A program made the translations under genes and the position numbers. This document shows positions 48,176 through 60,299 of a DNA stretch of 64,000 nucleotides, piece after piece. Where the stretch lies: contig NC_067199.1 of NCBI RefSeq assembly GCF_000699445.3, positions 30,650,402-30,714,401 on the forward strand, read 5' to 3'. Below the pieces are notes generated by a model. The model saw only the letters and a list, made by a program, of their open reading frames with translations. It was not told where the DNA came from and searched no databases. Every line of letters begins with the position of its first letter. Position 1 is the stretch's first letter. The DNA is from Schistosoma haematobium (taxonomy: Eukaryota > Platyhelminthes > Trematoda > Strigeidida > Schistosomatidae).

Positions 48176-49430
48176 GCTTTGAAAAATAGATAGGAAACCT
48201 ACGTTTCAAATTAGCAGTCCAGCCTTTCCGTATAGCACTGAGTATACATCCAAAATATCTGCGAGTTTTTCTAATGAGATCTGAACGTCTCACTGGTAAA
48301 GGTTGCACTAACAAACAGTCCGAAGTATTCATAGGTTTATCTTGTAATGACTGTCGAGAAATGTGGTCAACATGTTGAATTTGTTTGACACTTCTGTGCT
48401 GAACCGTATAGTCATATGCACTCAAAGCAATACTCCATTGTTGAACCATAGCTGCTGAGGAACGTGCTAAGGATTTTTCAGGATGATAAATAAACTTTAA
48501 AGCTTCACGATCCGTAACAATAGTGAATTTCTTTCCGAATAAATATTTATGAAGTCTTTTAACAGCCCAAAACACAGCTAATGCTTCTCGCTGAGTCTGT
48601 GAATAACTTTGTTCAGTAACAGTAAGTTTGTGTGAAACACAAATAACTGGTCTACCTTCCTGTTCCAAAACTGCACCAATTCCCACAGGTGATGCATCAG
48701 TAATAAACACAGAATGTACATTAGGGGAATAAGTTCGAAGAACAACATCACTTTGAAGAAACTTTAGTAGACTTCGTAAGCATGACTCTTGTTCCTCACT
48801 CCATTTGAATGAATTGGATATCAAAATATTAAATAAACAATTTGCACGACAAGAAAAATTAGGAATAAAACGGGAATAGTATTGAAGAGCACACACTAGT
48901 GAACGTGATTCCGTAAGATTTTTTGGAGACGGTGCATTCGTTATTGGAGCTAGTCGTTTCATATCTGGTCTAATACCATTACCATCAACTAGGTATCCAA
49001 GACATTAAAAACTAGATACACAAAATGAACACTTATTTGGGTTCACTGTAATATTCTTCTCAATTAAACGACGCAATAAAGCAATAAGTCTCTGGTCATG
49101 AACTACCTTATTAGAACCATGAACAATGAGATCATCTTGATAAACTTCAAGATCACTAACTACTTTATTCATAACTTCCTGACATATGGCTGGAGAACAA
49201 CTTAGACCAAATGGAAGAAAATTGTATTTGAACAGACCAAAAGGAGTGTTAATTGTCGTCAAAATAGATGAAGATTGATCTAAAGGAATTTGAAGATAAG
49301 CATCTTTTTGGTCAACTTTCGAAAACACTTTGGAACCATGAAGTCGATTTAGAATACCTTCAGCCTCTACCGTCGTGCACGTTTGCTTCAACAAACGGAA
49401 GTTCAGAGTTCATCTATAGTCACCACAAAT
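48114..49430 (-). pseudogene. RT and RNase H of the second Gypsy element
   Basis: Minus strand: RT core INTPFGLFKYNFLPFGLSCS and EVYQDDLIVHG, with YQDD as the catalytic box (49394-49005), then RFIPNFSCRANCLFN and RNase H with FITDASPVGIGAVLEQEGRP and FTIVTDREALKFIYHP (48962-48114). A stop near 49003 and further damage break the frame. The catalytic residues themselves are kept. Confidence 0.85.
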
Positions 49431-50036
49431 TCTAGGTGTCTTGCCGTCCGACTTCAGTGGCGTGACGATAGGAGTGCCCCATGCTGAAGACTGAATTGGT
49501 TCAATTATGCCTTTCGCACACAAATCGTCTAATGTCTTATGTACTGCTTCTCGAAGACCATAAGGAATCATTCGTCTTTTAAGGAAGACTGGATCACCCT
49601 GCACTTGAAGTTTTATAGGCTGAATTTTCATACCTCCACTGCACTTAGCACACGTAGCTATTAAATCTTTAAGTAAAGTATCAGAATTTTCTTTAGAAAC
49701 TAGGAAGGACAACTCCACTTTAAGCCTTTTCAAATTCTTTAAACCCAATATTGACAGTCCTGTTTCGCTAACTAAAAATTCACAAGGTATGTATGAAGAA
49801 TTATCATCTCTGATTAGCAATTCACAACATCCTCGTATGAGCAGTCTATGTCCAGTAATCCCCAATATAGATACTTCAGTGGATCGTACCACAACGTTAG
49901 GATCTAAGGATTTCAAGTTCTTGAATGAAATAATGGACTCTATACTGCCTGTGTCCACAATAAAGTCAGGAAATGAACCAAGCGATGTATATAGTCGCTT
50001 TTGAATATGAGCATTACCGTTCGAAATAGTAGACAA
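49410..50036 (-). pseudogene. Protease and RT start of the second Gypsy element
   Basis: A 208-codon reading with FPDFIVDTGSIESIISF, the DTG box of retroelement aspartic proteases, followed by a linker and the first RT block (KGIIEPIQSSAWGTPIVTPL). It ends at a stop just before the RT core. Confidence 0.85.
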
Positions 50037-50089
50037 AGATAAATGATCGCTAGAAACATCCGAATTATTGAGATTTAAATTACAAGATT

Positions 50090-50908
50090 TAGTACTACTT
50101 GAAACAAAATGGACAGTAGCTTTGCATACTGACTGAATGTGTCCTATCTTACCACATTTAATACATTTAGCATTACGAAATGCACATGAATTACGACAAT
50201 GAAACTCTCAACATGATAAACATTTACCAAACTTCATCTCACCTTTGTGATTTGCTTTGTAATCCCTTGTTGAAACACCTATCATATTTACACGAGAATA
50301 GGAATCACTGTTAAATGAACGCAAGTTCGATTGACCCTGAAATTGTAGTTCATCATGACGACTAAGCAAATTATTGGAGATCTTCATCGACTGGATATCG
50401 AGTTCATTCAATGCTTCATAGTTAATACACGCAGTTCTAGCATCTTGAAAGGAACAGTTTGGCATTCTTAACAGCTCTCTTTCCAAACCCGGTATGTTAA
50501 TTCCTGCAATTGATCGATCTCCCAGTTGCACATGAAGTTGGTCATGAAATTACGTTTAGCAGCTTGTTTCTGCAATTCAAGGATCTCCCGAACTCTTTGG
50601 TCATTTTGACGAACTATCTTATGAAATTTCGCCCCTTCACGGCATTCAAAACTGGTGCACTTTACATGATTTATTAATAGCTCCTTAAGAGTTGCATAAG
50701 GAAGTGAGATAGGTTTTTATGGATATGCCAAAGTTTTTAACAAGCTGTACGCTTCTCTCCCAATGAATGTCAGGAAATGTGCCACAATTTTATCACCTTT
50801 AACATTTTTCTTAATCATGCTCCAGATTTCAAACCTTTCTAAATAATTCTCAAAAGCTTCTGAAGTTGAACGAATGTCCAACTTTTCCATTGAAGGCTCC
50901 ATCGCGAC
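50090..50908 (-). pseudogene. Gag of the second Gypsy element, broken
   Basis: Minus strand: start MEPSMEKLDIRSTSEAFENY (50902), capsid-like IVAHFLTFIGREAYSLL, later QLGDRSIAGINIPGLERELL, and at about 50100-50160 a zinc knuckle CIKCGKIGHIQSVC (C-x2-C-x4-H-x4-C). A first, damaged knuckle (CLSC with a stop after it) precedes it. Stops and frameshifts split it into at least three pieces. Confidence 0.8.
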
Positions 50909-50912
50909 ACCA

Positions 50913-51072
50913 GTATAATATTTCGAATTATTTGAATTGTAGTATGAACTAGGAATCCCAGAATTAACGCAACTGAATTAAGACACAAACACAAACGAAT
51001 GTACTGTATTTGGAATTCGAAATCGTGCAATCAACAAGTACAAGAGTATCATTAGTTCGTCCAAACACCACA
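50913..51072 (-). repeat. 5' LTR of the second Gypsy element
   Basis: 160 bp; minus strand starts TGTGGTGTTTGGACGAAC and ends CGAAATATTATAC, followed at once by TGGTGTCGCGATGG, which should be the primer site. I could not assign the tRNA. Confidence 0.85.
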
Positions 51073-51076
51073 TGAT
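51073..51076 (+). repeat. Target-site duplication TGAT (ATCA), right
   Basis: Matches 46961-46964. Confidence 0.65.
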
Positions 51077-51345
51077 CCTAGATCCATGAGATTCTCATCT
51101 TATAAGTGCTTTACTTGCTTCTCTTGAGAGTATCAGAGCATCTCCCTGAATGTGAGACATTTTCTCCTTAATGACCAAAGTACAGCAGCATTTCTCTTGA
51201 ATCTATCCTTTTCTGTCCAGCTTTGGCCCAATAGGTTTCACATATTGCAAGCACCGACAAGTTGTATCTCCACATTTACCTAGTCATTTGAACAGTCCTT
51301 CTTGTCCCTCACATTGTCCGGACATTCCATGTTGCTATATCATTT
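51077..51345 (-). pseudogene. RTE endonuclease domain, left part before insertion
   Basis: Minus strand: WNVRTMW at about 51325, then worn text leading to LSREASKALIR and ESHGSRI next to the LTR. These are the N-terminal blocks of RTE AP-endonucleases. Several frameshifts. Confidence 0.7.
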
Positions 51346-51844
51346 GTAACTCAGGTTGTTAAAAATGACATTAACCTCATGACTTTCGATAAATATTGGC
51401 TCTCACCATCAAGCGTCACAAATTCTCTGAAAGAAGATTCTTTAATTCTTAGCACAGAGTTTAAACAGTTTAATTTGGCAATTATGGTTAACGTATTTTT
51501 AGCAGGGTTGTTTACAACGGGATCTGGTGGTCAACCCTGTACCCAACCCTTCTTTTCCTGGGTTTGGGACCGGCAGTAAATCTAGAAGAGCTACAAGAGG
51601 AGTTAATCTTTAACTTCTAGCGGCTGCTAAAAATATTTTGAATTTAGGAAGAGGGCTAATTCCGAAAACTAAATACTATGAATCAGTGATATTCGTGTTG
51701 TTCCGTTGTACTATATAAACTTGTATTAATTTTAATTTGGTTATGTGTTCTCCGAAGAAGTCGCTTACATTAAGTCACGAAATGTCAGAAAATCTAATTT
51801 TTCTACTCGTTGGGATATTACAAATATATTATTTATTTATGTGA

Positions 51845-53885
51845 CATTTTAGTAAGTGAAACAGGACCATATATACCGGTTTTTCGAAAGTTGGAAAAAG
51901 TTAGAATGAGGTTCTATTTGTTGGCTTCTAAAGGAGATTCTGATGCTTTGCTTGAAGACTGAATAGCTGCATGTGCTACGTGCAATGGAAGGATAAGAAT
52001 TCAGCCTACAGAAATTCAGGCACAGGATGACCCAGTCAGTTTGAAGAGACGAATAATTCCTTGTGATTATCGAGAAGACAGTGAATGATCTGAATGCAAA
52101 AGTCATAATTTGACTGATCCAGTCTTCATCATGGGGCTCTCCTATTTTTACTCCCTTGAAGTCTGGTAGTAAGATTCCTAAAATATGCTACGATGATAAA
52201 TTAACACAAAACTCTCGTTTGTTGAGGTAAATATACATGACGGTGGGAGCCAAGGTTTATTCCAGTCGACCTCACGGTTCTAAGGTATACTTGAAAATCG
52301 GCTTATAAGAAGCTTATTTTCAAATCCTCTCAGGGAAATCTTCATATATTTAAGAACAATTAACACTCCTTTACTTTATCCAGAAACATTTGGTTTACGT
52401 TGTTCTCCTAACCTATTACAGGAAATGATAAATGATGGAGCCAATGAAACCAACTGTGTTGAAGTTTATCAGGATGATCTTCTTATTCATGGTCCTGATA
52501 AGGCAGCTCATTATCAGAGACTTATTAATTTATTTCCTCGTCTATTGCGACGAATCCAAATACGTGTTCATTTTGTCTTCCTAGTTTTGAATATCTTGGA
52601 TACCTGTTTGACGGTTTTAAACTAGATATGAAGTGACTAGCTCGACTGACAAATTCAGCCAAACAAATTCAGCATGCGAACTATACATCTCGACAATCAC
52701 TACAAGACAAGTCTGTCAATACTCCAGACTGTTTATTGGTGCCACGCTAACCAGTGGGACGTCCAGATCCCATCAGAGCAACTCGCCGATACTTTGGATG
52801 TCTGCTCAGTGCTATACGAAAAGATTAGGATGCTAGTCTGAAAAGTAGATTTTTTAATCTATTATTAAAGTGGTATGAGTTATCCACTACTCCTGATTGT
52901 GTTTTGTTTTCAAATGATCGTGTTGTTGTTTCTCCTTCACTACGTAAATCTGTGCATGAAGATCTTTTGGGTTCTGAGAAAATCAAATCTCTGGCAAGTC
53001 TTACGTGTTTGTGGCTGAAAATAGTACCAGATACACGTCATGCAGCAAACAATTGTGAAAGGTGATATAAGCCGAAAGATCATCGTTCGAGGTGTGCTCC
53101 ATGGCTAGTATCGCCTGGCAGTGAATTCATGTAGACTATTGTGATCCGTTTGTCATCAAATATCATGCACTTGTTGTTAGTGATTCTTTTTTCACAATTT
53201 CACCGAATTACGACCCAGCAATCTGAGTGTTAAGAGAAGTTTGTGTCAGGAAGGGGCACCGAAGGTATTAGTGACTGATAATGGCTATGATTTCGCTTAA
53301 AACATTGTTACTACCCGATTGAATGATAAACGGTTCAGACATCTGTTCACTGCTTACAGACACCCATGTTCTAATGATCAGACAGAAAATTTCGTCAAGA
53401 CATTAAAAATTGCTACTTATTCCATTGCTGCTTAAATACTTGGTGAACTGAATAGGGACGTAAACACGTTTCTGCCACAACTTAGAAAAGCTAGGCATTC
53501 GTAATGAAAGAGACTTCACAACAAATTTTTGAAGGAAAGGATTCTCCGTCCGAACACGAAGCATTCAGAGTCTGCAGAATTTGCTGATTTTTGTGGGACA
53601 GATTTCCAACAATCATGATAATTGAGCTGAAGAATGCTGTTAAGTCTATGATTCAAATCTCAGGTGCTAATTATATAAGCGCGCAGCCGATATCTTGGGC
53701 AGATACTATTCTAAGAGTCTGACAAGTCTGTTCCAACGTCCATCGTTGATTCGCGTAGTTATGAGCACATTCTTGATCATACAGAGTCTGTACCCAATAC
53801 AGAGCCGGACAGACGCATGATAAGATTAAGGAGGATATATGTAATAAATTACAGATGACTGGATTTCCATGCTGCGGAGAAAATG
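51845..53885 (+). pseudogene. Decayed opposite-strand relative of the second Gypsy element
   Basis: Plus strand blocks line up with the minus-strand element at 47-50 kb: VSETGPYIPVFRKLEKVRM and IRIQPTEIQAQDDPVSLKRR (protease end), EVYQDDLLIHGPDKAAHYQR (RT), LVTDNGYDFA and ENFVKTLKIATYSIAA (integrase), and RRMIRLRRIYVINYR at the C-terminus. RNase H is largely lost. No LTRs were found. The copy is older than its neighbour and lies head to head with it. Confidence 0.8.
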
Positions 53886-55331
53886 ACGTTCGTGAACAAT
53901 AATGTTTTCCTCTGCATCAGTATACGATTATTACAAATTCCTGAAATAAAACATTCAAATTTGCTCATCCGTTTTTATCAGCCTGAAACTGAATTGATTA
54001 ACTTCATGAATGAACCAAACCTAATCAAATAATCTAACAAAAGCCAACTAAAGTATTTGTATCTTCCTTCATTTGAATTGACACTCGATGATCTATGAAT
54101 AGAACAGGACGAGGACAAGTGAACTATTGGCATGCGAAACTCAGCAGGTGACGTTTGTTAACAGAGCCTGGAAAAAGAGAGATTAGGTCTTTTGTCTCGT
54201 GTTGAAGATTACTGTGGTTAAGCACTTAACTAATTTTTCCCTGACACTGTCTGGAGCATAAAAAGTATATCGATCATACCTGCAGAATTTTTGTGATTCT
54301 GCTATATCAAAACAACTTATTACTGGTACATTATTTTTTGGATTCTTCAAAAAACTGCATCCGTTTGCAGTTATTTTATTTGATATGGTTGGTAATTTCT
54401 TTCATCTGAAATGTGTTGTGTACCTGGTGTAAACTGTGATAATTTTGTCAGATAATGATGCAAAGAGGTCGAGTTAAAGTACCTATCAGGCTGTTTAAGG
54501 AGTCTGTTACAATCACAGTCGTATAGATTCGAACACCAGAATATTCCGTTCCCAAGCAACTACTTAATGCAGTATGCATCAGCTCATCAACAAGCGTACT
54601 GTGTTTCCAGTTTCCACTATATTTAGACTGTTCACAAATTTTTAGGGATATTCAACCTATTAATGAGTCCGTTACACTCCGAAACAGTTCTTAGGTGTTT
54701 AAATACTTTTGCTGCTGACCATAATGATCGAAGTTGGGTACCTGGGAATCGTGAGCTTCCGGAGCTAAGGGTACTGAGTCTGAGTTATTGTATGAAAATG
54801 ACCACTAATATCATGGTGCACACAGATCACGAATCTCAGGCAGAAAGACATGAATATATTGGTTTCAACTGCTATCAAATAAACAAACTTTATTTAATCC
54901 AGTGCAACAAATGATCGAATAGTCTAATACTCGCAACTTGAAAACTTATTTAAGTGCCGTAAAACATTTTCTATTACTCAAAAATTGCTCTTAAGAAGCA
55001 GTCATCTCTCTATTTTGATCTAATCCTGTTACAGATTTAAAGCACTGGAGGGCAATCTGGTAGCTCAAGGTCACGCTCGGCATGTTCTCATTTTTCCTGT
55101 CAAGTTAGGGAGCTGTTTCTTTTTCCATTCTTTAGTATTCTAAATAATAAATAAAACACTTGTTCTCAAAGCTTTCAAGCCATACTTTATTCTTGGAACC
55201 ACTTACTGTACCTTCAGATCACATTCAATATATTTTCGGAACAGATGTCATCGTTACAGTATCTGGCATTAGCTTACATATTAAATCCCTGGTCAAGCGC
55301 TTATTGACTACTTTGACGATCCTGAATTTAG
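53886..55331. other. Sequence with no supported gene
   Basis: At 54371-54559 the minus strand reads YLTKLSQFTPGTQHISDERN, which resembles the short stretch after RNase H in CsRn1-type pol ([17 protein letters not shown] at 40.7 kb). This may be a scrap of another Gypsy copy. Otherwise nothing was recognised. The promoter of the TFIIIC gene should lie near the right end, but no clear signal is seen. Confidence 0.35.
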
Positions 55332-55442
55332 ATGGATTTAACATTTCCAAGTCATACATTCTATGGTGTTGAGTTCCCGGCAGTGGTAAATAATGTAGAG
55401 ACTGCTATTGAAATGCTTGGTGGACTCAGTCAAATATCTGAG
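55332..55442 (+). CDS. GTF3C5: TFIIIC subunit 5 (GTF3C5-like), exon 1
   Basis: ATG at 55332, 37 codons, donor GAG|GTATGT. The peptide FYGVEFPAVVNNVETAIEML followed by GGLSQISE matches the N-terminus of the animal TFIIIC 63-kDa subunit (C-VEYPG-V-----ML-TLGG---IS). This subunit is part of the TFIIIC complex that recognises tRNA-gene promoters for RNA polymerase III, in the nucleus. Exons 1-3 join in phases 0 and 1 without stops. The rest of the gene lies beyond the palindrome or outside the window. Confidence 0.85.
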
Positions 55443-56596
55443 GTATGTTATATTCCAGATAATACTGTTAGTGTGTCCGCAGTATTTTTCAATTTAAATG
55501 CTCATCTCAATTTCGTTATGGTTGTTAATTGCATTGGTGACAAGTTTATGTTCGTAATGCGTTCAATATGAAGTCACTTACACATAATAACTGTCACCAA
55601 TTAAAATTCTGTTAATATCGCAGCATATAGGATGCTTTACTTTGTCCACGATTTGTTAGCTAAGAATAATCTTTCGTGATCATGCTCTAAATAGTCGTAC
55701 TTGTTTCTCATTTGTCATGTGTACTATTGGTCTATTGTCTATTAGATCTGTGTTGTCTTCAGCTAACGTTTTATTTTCAGGGTTGGGAACCAAACACATT
55801 TACAAATCAAAGTTTTCGCAACGGAGTTTTCTCTGTTTATGTCTTAGTCTAATTACAGTGATTCACGCTGCCTCTTTCAAGTCGTCCGTTATTTTAGCTG
55901 CCAAGAAATAGCTGCTGTCTAGTGTCATATGTCCTGATTGACGAGTCTTTACCTTTAGGTTCCACGTCATTAATATGCACTTAAAAACGGATGAGTGGTA
56001 TAATCAAAAACGGTACTTGCTCTTAAAAGACATTTTGTTGTCTCCGCATTTCACTTAAAATCCCTCATCGCAATTCTCTTTATGTGGCAATGTCCACACA
56101 GCGGTGATGCTATTTCATCATCCTCAATGTGGTAAAATTCAAATATTGTACTTATGCTACTAACCGTCCGTAGATAGTAATTTTATAAAACGAATTTATT
56201 ATACTAGTATTAAGAATAGCACAGCGTTAGTGACCTGTTTGATAAATGTTACTTTTTCAATCTCTTATTATTACCTTAATCATACATCTTCTGAAGGCAT
56301 AAAGTATCTGATATACACGGGAGCAGTTTCGCGAATAATACTAGTTTATAGTTTTGCACTCTAAATGGCCATTTTCACTTTCCTACACAACGGCTACTAA
56401 TTCTGCATGTACGCTTTTGCATAACTGTTAACGAGTTACTTCCGGTTTCCACCAGTTCATGTTAGGTTGATGTCCATTACCTAGAAAACGATTTACAGTT
56501 GATTTATTTGTTTTCTATAATCTAACTGCATAGGAAGCTGATTTTTTCCCCGAATTTCTAAATTATTTGCACTTTCAGACGTACATTACTCTGTTT

Positions 56597-57054
56597 GGCC
56601 CTTAATGCCCTGGTATAGCCGAGAGTGGTGTGGGCCCGCCCTCCCTCTCGAAATGCTCTCACGCGGCCACGCGTATACAGCCTCTGCCAGGGAAGTCCTA
56701 CTCACTGCCTTCTCTCACCACGGATGTTGTTTACGAAATTGAGAGGACGAAAAGCGAATGTCCAAACCAATGGTGCACATGGGCTCCAGTATCCTGCGGG
56801 AACAAATGGCGTATGAACCAATCGTTGGCCACCGGCTACCATGGGACTGCATCTCCTCATGATGCTCCACTGCCTTATGGGTTAGACCTTTAGGTCAAAG
56901 GCTCGGGGTGTGGCCCCTTAAGAAAACCACCTGCTTCGGTCTAGGCACTCGGGCAGTATCCAAGCCCTCACACAAATTGAATGATCTATGTGGCGCATAT
57001 CTCTTTGGCGCCTCCTTGTACCAATGTTTATGTGTTTAAATAAATAAATAATAA
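56597..57054 (+). mobile_element. GC-rich SINE-like retroposon, 458 bp, in TFIIIC intron 1
   Basis: A block much richer in GC than its surroundings (GTGTGGGCCCGCCCTCCC, CACGCGGCCACGCGTATAC) ends in a TAAATAAATAAATAATAAA tail. It is flanked by ACATTACTCTGTTT (56583-56596) and ACATTGCTCTGTTT (57055-57068), a 14-bp target duplication with one change. That is the structure of a LINE-mobilised element. No hammerhead or pol III box was seen. I cannot name the family. Confidence 0.75.
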
Positions 57055-57319
57055 ACATTGCTCTGTTTATGTATTGGTCTTACAGAACAGGAAGATTTTA
57101 GGTGTTTCGAAGTTAATTTTGATGACATGGATAGATTCCGTTCTGTATCTCTACATCATGGCATTTCAATGCTCTATTCATTTGCTACTTGTCTACTGAT
57201 ATTACTTTGATTTTAATATTTAACACTTTGTTTTTATTTTGTCTTTGGTTTTCTAACAACACTACTCTGTTGTGTCTGTTTTATGGCTATATGTAGAGTA
57301 TTGTTTTTCTATTTTTTAG

Positions 57320-57515
57320 GTATTCGCTGACGAAAAACGTCGTTTAAATCTCTCTTTTCGTCCGCATATGGTGTATTCAAAACCTGCTTGTGGAGATGGT
57401 CGTTCGTCCAACTCATTTATCATACGTATTCAACGTCTTAGGAACAAGGTAACAGGCGAGCTCAAATTAGTTCCTGTTATTCTGGGACGCGTAACTCGGG
57501 TTTATAAATTCGATG
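57320..57515 (+). CDS. GTF3C5: TFIIIC subunit 5 (GTF3C5-like), exon 2
   Basis: Acceptor TTTTTTAG, donor GATG|GTATGG. It reads VFADEKRRLNLSFRPHMVYS, then GDGRSSNSFIIRIQRL and LGRVTRVYKFD. This follows the family pattern (ring of L-L-FRP-D-Y, then S-S-LL-R-R, then G-----YKF) seen in the N-terminal half of TFIIIC63. Phase 0 in, phase 1 out. Intron 1 (55443-57319) holds the GC-rich retroposon. Confidence 0.9.
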
Positions 57516-59408
57516 GTATGGATATTGCTTTAAGTGCTTGTTAATTCAATCAGTGGTGTGAACTTTTGTTGTACGTTGGTGTTATCATAGTACAAAGTCC
57601 AATCAGTTTACCATAAATTTTAACTCCCCCCTGACCATTGTTCGTGCTCAAATCGTATGATTCGTAGTGTTGTTAAGTTCCTGACTTGCATTATTTTCTT
57701 ACTCCTATTGATCTGATCATATAGGGCGCACATTTCGGAGGGTCCGTCATCACATACTAGAACACCGTCAATCTTGATCGAGAAAAAGATAGGTAGGAGT
57801 GATTACGAGTCATATTCTCCCATTTGGTTATCACAAGACACAAAGTTGACTTGGATGAAGCTCTTAAAATTATCCAGCTTGTTCCATCAATTTTTCCGTA
57901 TAGTTTATTGTTATGTCCTGACGAAGAATAAAGGAATGGTGACTGCTAGGAATTATTTATGAACTGTTGTTATGTATATTCTTATTGGATATTATTAAGT
58001 AACCAGACTATATACATTCCTTTCATTTGATCTATTGGCTATTAGAATACAATTTACCATTCTTAACTTATTCCTGATTTATTAGTTACAGTCTCTCACA
58101 CTCAGCCACTTTTGGCTTGATCTTGTATAATTGTTATTTTCTATTTTATGGTGTGACGGGGTCTGGTTTGCTTGTATATTAACTGCAGTGGAAACTGAGA
58201 TTGTGTTTTGAACTCAATGGGCAGAGCTAGATGAGAGGAACCAATAGGGACATAGAGCTGACTGTAGCCTGCTCATGCTGGTTAACGTGTCATTTGTTTG
58301 GCACGGGGCCAAGGTCGTATTAGTCGCTGTTCTGATTGGCAGCCTTGTCACGTGATAATTGATGGGCTGTTGGATATAACATTTACGAGCCCGTCGCTTG
58401 CATACTGTAGAAGGGATCGGAATCCATATTCACAAAGCTAACTTTCATACTTAAAAGACGCTCGTACAACCGCTCTCTCTACCTTGACCATCTATGTCTT
58501 GTGGATAGCTAGGTTTATTTTTGATCGTTCTGTTACCAGTTTAGGTAATCATTTAAATTTGTCCCAGGGGTAGTTTTTAATATTTTTAATACAATTTCCT
58601 TATGTTGTTGCCTTACAAAGAAAGACGGTTATAAGATAAATAGCGGTTGATCAGTAGAATAAATGTGTGAAATCGGACAATAGTGTATAAATTCATTTGA
58701 TCACTTTTTAGTGGTTTAACAAAACTAACTAGTAACATGTTGAATGTAATAAATTAGGAAAATGTAGGAATACCAGAGATATAAGAACTAGATGGTACGA
58801 AGGAATTGATGTAAATCCGTCTTCACATCCGTGATTGAATTTGAACTAGATAGCTACCCTAAATGTCTCCGCACTGACACCAATTCGTACATTTCTTATT
58901 TTCCAGGAAATCTTTAAAAGTTTACTGTTCTCATCGTTGTATGTTTTTATTTTTCATTTTTCCTTGGAATTATTAGGGTTTTTTGCTAGAATTATGATAA
59001 GTATTTACGTAGCTTCCTTTTATTTCAAGTAGATATTTTTTTTAGCTTATCAAATATGGCTATTTGACATTCCAAGAATTGCACCTCTTCTAGATTACTA
59101 CCAATGTTGTATTTCCTCATCTTATATTGAAAGCGTTGAATATTGATAAAGAACTTTAAATATTGATACTTTGGTTATTAATTGAAACGTAGACAAACTT
59201 TATTGATTATTTGAGGAACTTTAAATAACTTAAATACAACATTGCAAATTTAGTCCCTATTTTGTGTTTTCTATGCGGTTAATACTTAGTGTATATGTGA
59301 ATGCAATGTAATAATTGTTCTTTTGTCATGTTCCCAAATTTTTCAAACTTATTTTCCAGTACTTTTATCATATTTGTCATATAACCTGTTTTTTATTTCA
59401 TAATTTAG
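57516..59408 (+). other. TFIIIC intron 2, with worn PLE end near 58.45 kb
   Basis: At about 58440-58500 the plus strand reads KTLVQPLSLP, the C-terminal end typical of schistosome PLEs (compare FVQPLSLP at 10.1 kb). Upstream, 58150-58430 is less AT-rich and may belong to the same dead element. The rest of the intron shows no feature. Confidence 0.4.
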
Positions 59409-59690
59409 CGATGGCTGATTTTCAGTTCGGTCCATTTGAGCGTGTTCCGACTACAGATACAAGTGAAGCATCCAAAGTCATTCCACCTAATTACAAAATA
59501 TTCTACAATGATCTCATAATCAAGGATCCAACAACAATGATTGATTCTTATTTATCTCGTGATATGCCATTGTATCTCCCACCGGTCCTATTTAGTCGCC
59601 AAGATACTCCAAGTTTTTATAATTTTGCCCCTCGTTATCGCACGACTGAGTACATTCAACTTGAAGAAAAGAGTCATAAAATGCCAGTTT
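59409..59690 (+). CDS. GTF3C5: TFIIIC subunit 5 (GTF3C5-like), exon 3
   Basis: Acceptor AATTTAG, donor GTTT|GTAAGT. It reads MADFQFGPFERVPTTD, matching the family motif M-DFQ-L, then MIDSYLSRDMPLYLPPVLFS and RQDTPSFYNFAPRYR, matching the LPLYIPPP-FSR-D-P--Y-YRP segment. Phase 1 in (GAT G|CG), phase 1 out. The following exon was not found in the remaining 4.3 kb. Confidence 0.92.
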
Positions 59691-59906
59691 GTAAGTCAGA
59701 TAAAGTTTTTCGGTTCTGCATGAATATTTTTCAAAGACATATAAGTTAAATAGAGCAAGAACAAACATTGATGCAGAATAGTATGAATTCATAATATTTC
59801 AAGGTTTCTCGTCAGCTGCTTACAAACCAAAAATGTGGTAGAATTTTTTTTGCACTGATATAGTGTGAAACAATTGACATGAGTGTAAATAGCTGGATTA
59901 CAATAA

Positions 59907-59910
<4 letters not shown>

Positions 59911-59967
<57 letters not shown>
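59911..59967 (+). repeat. AT microsatellite, left arm
   Basis: (TA)n, 57 bases. Confidence 0.95.
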
Positions 59968-59969
<2 letters not shown>

Positions 59970-60299
59970 TAGAACAGGTCAGAGGTTAAAAAGGGATTAA
60001 TTCAGGGTGGGTGGTCCAATAGTTTGGTGAAGTTCATAAATTGTGTGATAATTTTAGAGAATAATGGAATTGAATAATGATAAGATGGGTTACGTAATTA
60101 TAATTAAATAGAATCTGAAAAGTCAACATAATTTAAGAGGATCAGGTGGTGGAAATGTGTGAATAAAAAGTTGGTTTAAGAATTAGGTAATAGGGAAGGA
60201 GTATAACACAAAATAAATATTTTAAAATAAATAAATGAATAAAATAACCCAAATAACCAAAAAACAAAAACAAGGATTACCAGGGTAATGATAAGTTTA

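Larger units (their letters stand above)
46965..51072 (-). mobile_element. Second Gypsy LTR retrotransposon, degenerate
   Basis: A 4.1-kb element with short LTRs (167 and 160 bp), gag with a CCHC knuckle, protease, RT, RNase H and integrase in the order of Gypsy elements. It has several stops and frameshifts, and the LTRs differ by a 7-bp indel plus a few substitutions, so it is older than the one at 37.7-43.0 kb. Gag type and pol wording differ from CsRn1, so it belongs to another Gypsy clade (schistosome Saci-2/-3-like elements are candidates). Confidence 0.88.
46030..51345 (-). mobile_element. RTE-clade LINE (SR2-like) split by a Gypsy insertion
   Basis: Read on the minus strand: the endonuclease start lies at about 51345-51077 (ATWNVRTMW-like NVRTMW, then SREASKALIR-ESHGSRI), the middle continues at 46960-46370 after the inserted LTR element, and worn RT C-terminal sequence follows at 46330-46030. 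The junction reads ESHGSRI / IQAPFKSNKEGITMNVIKC across the insertion, in the order known for RTE endonucleases. Most of the RT is deleted. Confidence 0.8.

Noticed and set aside
54663..54914. 83-codon ORF upstream of the TFIIIC gene.
   Set aside because: No recognisable domain and no splice or transcript signal that ties it to the gene.
57774..57962. 62-codon ORF in TFIIIC intron 2 as an extra exon.
   Set aside because: Exons 2 and 3 join in phase directly and match consecutive family segments, leaving no place for it.
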